64,000 bases of DNA, taken from NCBI GenBank assembly GCA_946122785.1, contig CAMGYJ010000008.1:3683742-3747741 (forward strand), given 5' to 3'. Position numbers and translations under genes: made by a program. Below, piece by piece: positions 56,647-64,000 of this stretch. Under the pieces are notes generated by a model. It did not search any database and was not told the origin of the DNA. It saw nothing but the letters and a program-made list of their open reading frames with translations. The stretch is from Linum tenue (Eukaryota > Streptophyta > Magnoliopsida > Malpighiales > Linaceae). Within the stretch, counting starts at the first letter, position 1; the number at the start of each line of letters is the position of its first letter.

Positions 56647-57341
56647 GGCGCCCAAGAATCTATTCTTTTTTCTAAACCATTCCATTGAAAAGATCAAATA
56701 TGAAAATGGATTAAGCTCCTTTTCTCCAGAAGCTTTTGAAGAATACAGCAAAGGGGCACAGAGAGAGAAGAATACCTGGAAGAAGATTTGAGACTTCTCT
56801 GGAGGCAAGGCAGCAGGAACCACATAAAGAGCAGAATGAGAAGGAGAACATGCGTTTTCCTCTTATGTAAGGACTTGTTTGGTGCCAAGTTTGACTTTTT
56901 CAGCCCCCATAACTGGAAGACTTTTTCTCCGTCTGTCAAAGACTGCTTCTCTGATTCCCACTTATATTTTATACATCAGATGTCTCACCTTTTCATGTCC
57001 CGCGTAGCTGACTATTAAAGAAGCAGGGTATGAACACAAACACTATTATTCCTTTCCTTTTATTCATCAATCAACCAAAAGAAGGAACTTTCCTGTCGGA
57101 GTGGGATTATTGTGTACATACATTAAGCACACCAACTCACGCAGGCTGGCAACCTCTCGTTATTTCACATAATTTTCGTAGTGTACATGGAAAGAATACA
57201 ACAATTATATGTAGGTGTAGGTCCTTAATTCATAACACACGATTAGAGAATTCTTGTGCGGCTGAATTTGAGAGTTTAATGTAGCTCCTTTATTGATACA
57301 CACATACATAGACTCTTGTCAGGGGCTGTAATATCAGCTCA
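56647..57341. other. Spacer between tandem DSBA-like genes
   Basis: The promoter of copy A and the 3' UTR of copy B. No additional gene is seen. Confidence 0.45.
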
Positions 57342-58901
57342 TCAATTTGCAGCAGCCTCAAAAGCTCTCAGGAATGCCTCTGGTGGCTGTCCACCACTCA
57401 ACTTGACCTTCCCATTCAGCTGTTCCACATGTTCAATTAGTTGTGAGGTGGTGCTTATATAATCGAATTGCCGAACTGAAGAATCTTAAGGTGATAGGAA
57501 TAGATTGACACGTACCACGTAGTATGGGACTCCGGTAATGTTTGAGGAGTACTTGTCTAGGTCTTCCATCACCTTCATCAAACCAAAACGTTTGTTAGTA
57601 TGTTAAATTGTGCCTTACACCATAGAGGAATCAGTGGGTTTCTATAAACAAAACACAAACTGAAAACACAGGGCATTTCTGCCTGCAGTGGATTTGGCAA
57701 CTGAAGAAGGAAATGGAAGGTAAAAACGACCTCTTGAAGCCCATTATTGGGATCGTCGAGAAATTCGGCTGCTCCTTCTAGGCCAACCTTCTGAGCACAT
57801 TCCAAAAGAAATTCTCTGCAACATTGATTGCCTTGCTAGATAAGCAATAGAGGAAAAAAGGAAGCACATACACTCTTGTGATACTTTTATTGTTTGATTC
57901 TGACCAATTGCCAACTCCAATTTATACAGTGCTATTCAAACTGAAGTGTCACTCTAGGTGATCTAGCTTTACGCAGCTAAAGACAAGCAACATCGAAAAG
58001 ATTATTTGCACAAGTGCAAAATAAGCCGATCAAAGCATGAACACAAAAGGAACATACAGGATTCATGGCTAATATATATAAATGAAGATGCACCTAAAGA
58101 TCACCACAATCTCAAGTTAGAACTCTGAATGAAGTTTATGAAGCCAGTGAAGGAATTAGGCTTGCTAAACCACATAAACAGTTGAACATTACCTATCTCC
58201 AATGTACTTAGCCTGAGTGAAGTAGCCAAGGAACAGCTCCTCCACAAGGTCATTTTGCTTATCAGAACCCTGCTTTCCAGCATAATATATAAGCCTATGG
58301 CTATCTAGAGTGTTTCCCCTGCCGACAAGAAAATCCGCCTGAGATTCTTACACTCTCTCACAAAAGATGATATCTTTCCTCACCAAAAAGAGAAGGGTTT
58401 ACACTTACGTGAGGCCCGATAAGTTATAGTTGAGACCAATGCCTCTGAAGACCTGCAAATAACGAAATTGGGAAGCAGGCCAACGATATCAGTAAGAGTT
58501 TGATCTATGCAAGCTCACATCTTTGGGAACTAGAAGCAGAAATACCAATTAAATACAACCTCAGTCATCCTTGCTACAACTCCATCAACTCGAGGTCCAC
58601 AAAGGTCCTTATAAAATTGCAACTTGTTCATCCCTTCTTTAGGTAAAGAAGGATGGAGGAAAAAAGGGTGCCATCTGACCTGCAAAACATTCCAAATTAT
58701 GATTCTAAGACAATCAAGGGCTTCTGAACTCTGCAGAATGAGAATGAAAGAGAGAGAGACCTCAAAATTGAATCTGTCGTTGGAGGCAGCTATAGCTTTG
58801 TCCAGGTTTCTCTTCCCCACAAGACACCATGGGCATATAGTGTCTGAACTCACATCCACGCGGATAAGCTTCTTCCCAGCAGCAGCAGCAGACTCAGCCA
58901 T
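57342..58901 (-). CDS. DSBA/FrnE-like thioredoxin-fold oxidoreductase, copy B
   Basis: Exons 58901-58761, 58679-58560, 58452-58409, 58318-58193, 57815-57731, 57572-57516 and 57419-57342 join to 216 aa. The active site is SSDTICPWC (Cys23, Cys26), the cis-Pro loop ITGVPYYV, and the C-terminus LSGGQPPEAFLRAF. Exon borders match copy A except that an intron of 377 bases (58192-57816) splits copy A's fourth exon, 126+85 against 211 nt, with no coding base gained or lost. Upstream in-frame ATGs at 58946 and 58970 would add a basic stretch (LKVKGIRLVRS) that might act as an organelle-targeting sequence. The conserved start at 58901 is preferred but not certain. Confidence 0.9.
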
Positions 58902-59851
58902 GGACCTTACGAGTCTTATTCCCTTCACCTTTAATTTCCAGGCCATGTTAGTAAGGCTTCGATTTCTCAACTCAAAAGTTCAAACTATCTATGTTAGCCA
59001 ACTATCTTAACCCACCAACTAGATTTCTTTCCTTTCTTTTTCCAGGATCAACGGCAAATCAAACTACGAGAAACCCAAGAGAGGGAAACGCAGACAGACT
59101 CGTTTGTGTTCATTAATCAATCACAACAATGGCACTCTCTAAAGACCAGACAAGTTGAAAGATCACCAAAAGACTAGAGAAGGGCTGGAAGCGGACCTGG
59201 GACTGGGAGAACAAATTGATGTCCGAGCTGAAAGAAACAATTTGGTGCTAGCCTGCGAGGACAGTTGATAATGGTAAGAAGGATACTCTTCCCATTAATA
59301 TGCTTTATATGATAACCGATCAATGTGGCTGGTCTGGAATCGGATTCAGCTCTTTCTCTCTCTCTCTCTGACCAACTACCTTTATTCCAAATTCACCACG
59401 TTTTCCCATCGTTACAGGACTCGGTTGGGCCGTTGATCCATTTGGGCCTGTTAGTTGCACTATCTTCTCCTTTGGTTGTCCCTGTATTTGCCCTTTCTCG
59501 CTGCGTCGTGAGCCGTCGGAAAATGATCGTAAAAGGGTTCAACCGTGAAATCTCCATATAGATTGCGATCTACCACTTGTCCGACATCCCACCATTTTAT
59601 CCCAAGCAACAACGCTTCTTAAAGGTAACAACCTCATTTCTCTACCGTCCTTCCTTGCGCAGTTTTCTTTTCTCAAAAGAAGTTTCTTTTCCCAGCAACC
59701 CATTACAATCTTCCCATCCAAATGGCCAAAGTTCAAGAATTTTTCGGAAACCCAGCTCATAATCTTTCTTGAAGGGTTCTAATTGTCATTTCTGATTTGT
59801 GTAGCGTAAATCAATTATAGGTGAGATTGAGAACAATCGAATCGATAGTCG
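58902..59851. other. Divergent promoter region, DSBA copy B / RCC1 gene
   Basis: The two genes are transcribed away from each other. A CT tract at about 59355-59368 is present. A possible 5' UTR intron of the RCC1 gene ends near 59820 (TTATAG). Confidence 0.45.
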
Positions 59852-62800
59852 ATGGATATCAACGAGATACTTGGGGAGAGCTCGAAGCCAGGAAGCTTAG
59901 TACCAACCAAGAGCGCGATTTATGTGTGGGGATATAACCATAGCGGGCAAACGGGAAGGAAGGATAAAGAGCGCCAATTGCGTATCCCAAAGCAGCTGCC
60001 GCCTGAGCTATTCGGTTGCCCCGCTGGTAATAACGCCCGATGGTTGGATATAGCTTGTGGCCGGGAGCACACCGCTGCCGTTGCTTCCGATGGATCGCTC
60101 TTCACATGGGGTTTGCTCTCTTGCTCTTGCTCTTGCTCTTATCTTCAGTTCTATTGTTTTTATCGCAGATTCTCAATTTCCTGTGGAATAACGGTTATAT
60201 TGCTCAAAATGGTGAAACTTTTTGTTGCTCTGGTTATGAGAGACGTCAAGAGATTGTCTTCTGCATTGCATATCCTTTGTTCTTTTTGTCTTTGTAATCC
60301 AATTTCTATAATTTAATCATGGTTTTGGTTAGAAGGATCATACATGCAACTTTTGTTTTGTCTAGGGGCTAATGAATTTGGTCAATTGGGGGATGGCTCT
60401 GAAGAGGGGAGGAAGTACCCTAAGAGAGTAAAGCAATTAGAGTCCGAGTTTGTGAAATCTGTAGCTTGTGGGGCACATTGCACTGCTGCTATTGCAGAAC
60501 CGCGTGATAATGATGGAACCATCTCCAAAAGTAGGCTATGGGTTTGGGGACAGAACCAGGTGCTTAGATTTTACCAATGCCTTCTGTTTTGCGTGAAGGT
60601 GTTTCATTTCGTCAAAACTCTAGGCCTTAGCTTTCTTGTGATTACTTCTTCTTGTTCCAGGGGTCCAATTCTCCGCGTCTGTTTTGGGGTGCCTTCAAAC
60701 CTGACACGGTATGCGTTTGAGTTGAGTTTTATGTTCCTGAGGTTAGGCTGGTGTACTGGCAACCTAGTAAATATCTGAGAATCCCTTTACAGCCTGTTTG
60801 GATACAATTCCGGAAGAAATGGAAATGGAAATGGAATTCAATTTTTTATTTTTATAGAATTCCATTTCCAATTCTAGTGTTTGGTATAATTCCTACAACT
60901 ATGGAAATGAATTGCACTTTTAACCATAATGAATAATGTAATATGTTTGTTTTATTTTGGGAAATGAAATATGAATGAGAGAGAAAGAGAGTAAAATGAT
61001 AGTGGGTCAACAAAATAATAAAAAGTATTGATGGGTCCCACTAATTCCATCTTCATTCTCTCAATTCCTATCACTTTTGATAGGAATTGTAATTCCCATA
61101 TTTTAGACCCATTGGAATTCAATTCTCAACCTTTTTATTATTCCAAACATAATATATGGAAATGGAATTGGAAATGGAATTCCAATTCCTTACTTTTTTG
61201 TCAATCCAAACAGGCTGTTAGTTTCTGGCTATTCATGCAAATCTGTATGAGGCTTGGCATGTATTAGTAAATGATTGCTTGGACTTGAGCAGCCCTACAA
61301 CTGGAATGAAGCACTTTGAATTAGTAAGTTAATCCATATGCTTTCTCTCTCTCTCTCTCGGGTTTTTTCAGATGATCCGCCAGGTATCCTGTGGTGCAGT
61401 TCATGTAGTGGCCTTATCAGAAGATGGAATGCTACAATCCTGGGGTATTAATATAAAGTTTTCCCTCTTTTGACTGAATTTGCTTCTTCTCCATTTGTAG
61501 CCGTTTGATCCTACACTGGAAATTTAAATACAAACACTAGTCCTGCAAGCAACCAACCATCTCACTAGTCATTGATTTCTTGTTATTTGGTTCATGAATA
61601 ATCAGGATACAATGAATATGGCCAGCTTGGTCATGGTGTTACTTGTGAAGGCCTGCAAGCTGCTCGTGTCATCACTGCTTATGCAAAATTTCTTGATGAT
61701 GCTCCAGAGCCAGTGAGGGTAACTGAAGTGTCATGTGGGGAGTACCACTCAGCTGCGTTATGTGAAATGGGCGAGGTGTAAGTCTCTGTATGATTCTGTT
61801 GATGGAGATAAAGTCTTACTATTAACATGAGAATCGTGGTTATTCTCATTACTCATGCAACTTCCTTGAAGCTTGGAAAATATCTCTTTGCGGGACTCTC
61901 CAGAGTTTGGGGTGCATTGGAAATTCTGATACGCAAGTCTCTTTCCCCTTTGCTTGATCGCATAAATTCCTCATTTGTTTAATTTGTTCATTTCCAACTA
62001 GTAGTTGATATCCTTGTGTCCTCTTTTCCGAACTATTTTGTCATTGCTTCTGTCTAGCTGTACACAAGCCATTACCATAGAGTTACACAGATATTATGTG
62101 AATATTATAGCTGCCCTTATATCCTTTTCAGCTTCGACCAAATGAACTCATCCCAGATGTTTTAAAATCTATTGTTTCAGATGCACATAGTTGATTCCCT
62201 CTCCATGAACTTCCCTTCCCTTTTCTTTTTGTATTGTTTCAGCTACACTTGGGGGCTCGGAAGTATGGGCCAACTTGGGCACACTTCCCTCCAATCTGGG
62301 GATAAAGAGTTACTACCACGGCGAGTGGTTTCCCTTGATGGTATTGTCATAAAGCATGTCGCCTCCGGAGGAGTGCATACCTGTGCAGTTACCGAGAAGG
62401 GAGCTCTATACGCTTGGGGTGGTGGTCAAGCCGGTCAACTAGGCTTGGGACCCCAAACTTCATCATTCTCATTCATTCCAAGTGATTCTGAATCCTTCCT
62501 CCGAAACATCCCTGCTGTGGTTGTTCCAAATGGGGTTGAACATGTAGCTTGTGGACATTCTCATACACTTGCTTCTTTGAGCGATGGAAGGATACAGGGA
62601 TGGGGTTACAATAGCTATGGGCAGGCATCAAATGAGAAATCGACTTATGCTTGGTATCCATCGCCAGTTGATTGGTAGGGATCAAAACCCTTTGGTGGTT
62701 AGCCGGTGTTAGTTTGTGTTTTAATTTTTATTGAATGTTGACCGAGCTCTCCAAAATTTGCAGGTGCGTAGGGGCAGTCCGGAAATTAGCTGCTGGGGGT

Positions 62801-63101
62801 GGTCACTCAGCTGTGCTGACCGATGCTTGTTCCTTGAAGGAACTCTGTGAGTTTAGACTTGCAGACGAGGTAAAATTATCGAATGCATCACAGATTGAAG
62901 ATGTTGCTTCCCGAACTGGGGCTGATGCTTTAGCTCGTCTCTGTGGACGATTGAGGTAAGGCTTCATTTGCTTCAAACTATTTGCTCAGGTTCCTGTGAT
63001 CATTTTTGGATCTGAGATCTTTGCCAATGACTCTTCTTTGTATCTGCAGACAGCATATGGTTGACATCGGAGATCAAAACTACGATGATGAAGACCAGTG
63101 A
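59852..63101 (+). CDS. RCC1-repeat (beta-propeller) protein
   Basis: Exons 59852-60110, 60366-60559, 60661-60708, 61372-61444, 61606-61777, 62243-62674, 62764-62955 and 63050-63101 join to 473 aa. Repeats of the RCC1 type follow one another, with signatures YVWGYNHSGQTGR, WGANEFGQLGDGS, WGYNEYGQLGHG, YTWGLGSMGQLGH, YAWGGGQAGQLGLG and GWGYNSYGQA, each preceded by a VSCG.HH/S-type strand, predicting a seven-bladed propeller. RCC1-fold proteins include Ran exchange factors and the UV-B receptor UVR8. This one resembles the uncharacterised At3g02300-type family (from memory) rather than UVR8, and its partner is unknown. The C-terminus ends in acidic NYDDEDQ. Intron 3 hosts a MITE at 60790-61217. 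Confidence 0.92.
60790..61217. mobile_element. MITE in RCC1 intron, 428 bp, TTA target duplication
   Basis: The ends are CAGCCTGTTTGGAT with an exact inverse at the right (ATCCAAACAGGCTG). TTA flanks both sides (60787-60789, 61218-61220), as in PIF/Harbinger-type MITEs. The interior repeats GGAAATGGAATT and its inverse, and has no coding capacity. Confidence 0.87.
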
Positions 63102-64000
63102 GCACTGAACCTCTCATTAAGAATTGGTCCTGATTTTCTGTGAATAGTCCTTCCCCTATTATGAACCAAAGGTGCTGATTGCAGTGTCCGCATCTGTAAG
63201 TATTGTAGCTCTGTGATTGTTGGAACACGAAGCGGCCAACTAATACGTTGAGTCGAACTTCCGGTTATTGTGTCCTCACAATATGCTGCTGTTCCATCTC
63301 GTATGTAGCTGTATGTACTACTGACACTTGGATGACTACATAGTCTACCCATTGTTGTGAATTAACTTGAATTATTATTATAGTGATTGGAAGTCTGTAA
63401 GTACTGAACTTGTATATATGCTGGAATTAAGTAGTGTAATTAATGTACAATCTAATTCTGTGGTTTCGGATTTGTTCTACTGATGACGATCTTCCTGTTC
63501 TGACTTCTGATGCTATACGGATCGGAGTCGACTCCAAGAAGTTAAGCTAGAAGGCAGCATTGACGCTTGCTTGAACAGTGTATTCCATTTAACTAATGTC
63601 ACAATCATGCATCTAATGTCATAAATTCTGTCAGCAGAAATTCTCCACATAATACAACACGGGCGAGCCAATGCAGGGATTGTCACATTTTCATGAGGGT
63701 TTATCCCCTGGGCACTTCATGGTTCGCCTAGACAGACCGTCTTTTCAGTTGCATAGAGATGGACAATGAACGTGTTGCACATAATCTTAGGACTCAACTA
63801 GTGTGGGCCCCGGCCAGTTGGCCGGAGGAAGGTGAGGTAAGAAATTTGATAATTTAATGGGGTGTATAGCTTATTGTTGTATAGTTTTTTTGGGGAAACA
63901 CGTGATAAAAATAGTGAATTTTAGCTGGAAAGAGACATGAATGATGCAATGAATCAAAAATCGACCTTATGAACCAAAATAAAGTACATGTTACCTTGTG
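63102..64000. other. 3' flank and intergenic DNA
   Basis: The RCC1 3' UTR probably extends to about 63400. No gene is recognised from there to the window end. Confidence 0.45.

Overview
This is nuclear DNA from a flowering plant, almost certainly a eudicot. The genes are split by GT-AG introns, and the products are plant-specific or plant-typical: BIG, augmin subunit 5, LigB dioxygenase, plant serpins, a BAHD acyltransferase and an Ole e 1/proline-rich wall protein. The gaps hold plant-type hAT, Mutator, PIF/Harbinger-like, LINE and TRIM elements. The species cannot be named from the sequence alone. Exon models were made by reading splice sites by eye. In most genes all exons join in one frame and give the family's usual length, which supports them; one gene (BIG) carries a one-base frame break.

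Layout: 1-400 is the tail of a LINE. 630-1561 is a nest of small DNA transposons. A BAHD acyltransferase (2110-3534, -) and a TMEM222-like membrane protein (3768-4627, -) follow, then a ~0.8 kb inverted-repeat element (5967-6765). BIG, a giant UBR-box E3-like auxin-transport protein with 14 exons and about 5082 codons, fills 7072-26208 (-). From 26.5 to 37.1 kb the window is repeat-rich: a foldback Mutator-like element, three hAT-type non-autonomous elements with exact 8-bp target duplications (one carrying an ATL ubiquitin-ligase gene fragment), two decayed LINE copies, a complete 329-bp TRIM retroelement inside older retroelement debris, and degenerate minisatellite DNA.

The second gene-rich half contains LigB (37596-38869, +), a serpin (39238-40565, -), an Ole e 1/proline-rich wall protein (42315-43554, +), a second serpin (44223-45612, +), augmin subunit 5 (46543-52323, -), a decayed RING-H2 fragment (54528-54849, +), two tandem DSBA/FrnE-like oxidoreductases (55515-56646 and 57342-58901, -) and a seven-bladed RCC1-repeat protein (59852-63101, +). 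Two copies of one MITE family flank the serpin/AUG5 block.

The genes form no operon or single pathway. From memory of Arabidopsis gene order, BIG, a RING-H2 gene and the RCC1 gene lie close together on chromosome 3, and AUG5 and the DSBA gene lie close together on chromosome 5, so the window looks like ancestral gene order interleaved and then loosened by transposons. I found no convincing wholly new system. The best leads are the gene-capturing hAT element, a one-base frame break in an otherwise intact BIG gene, an exact intron presence/absence difference between the tandem DSBA genes, and two serpins with unusual basic reactive loops.
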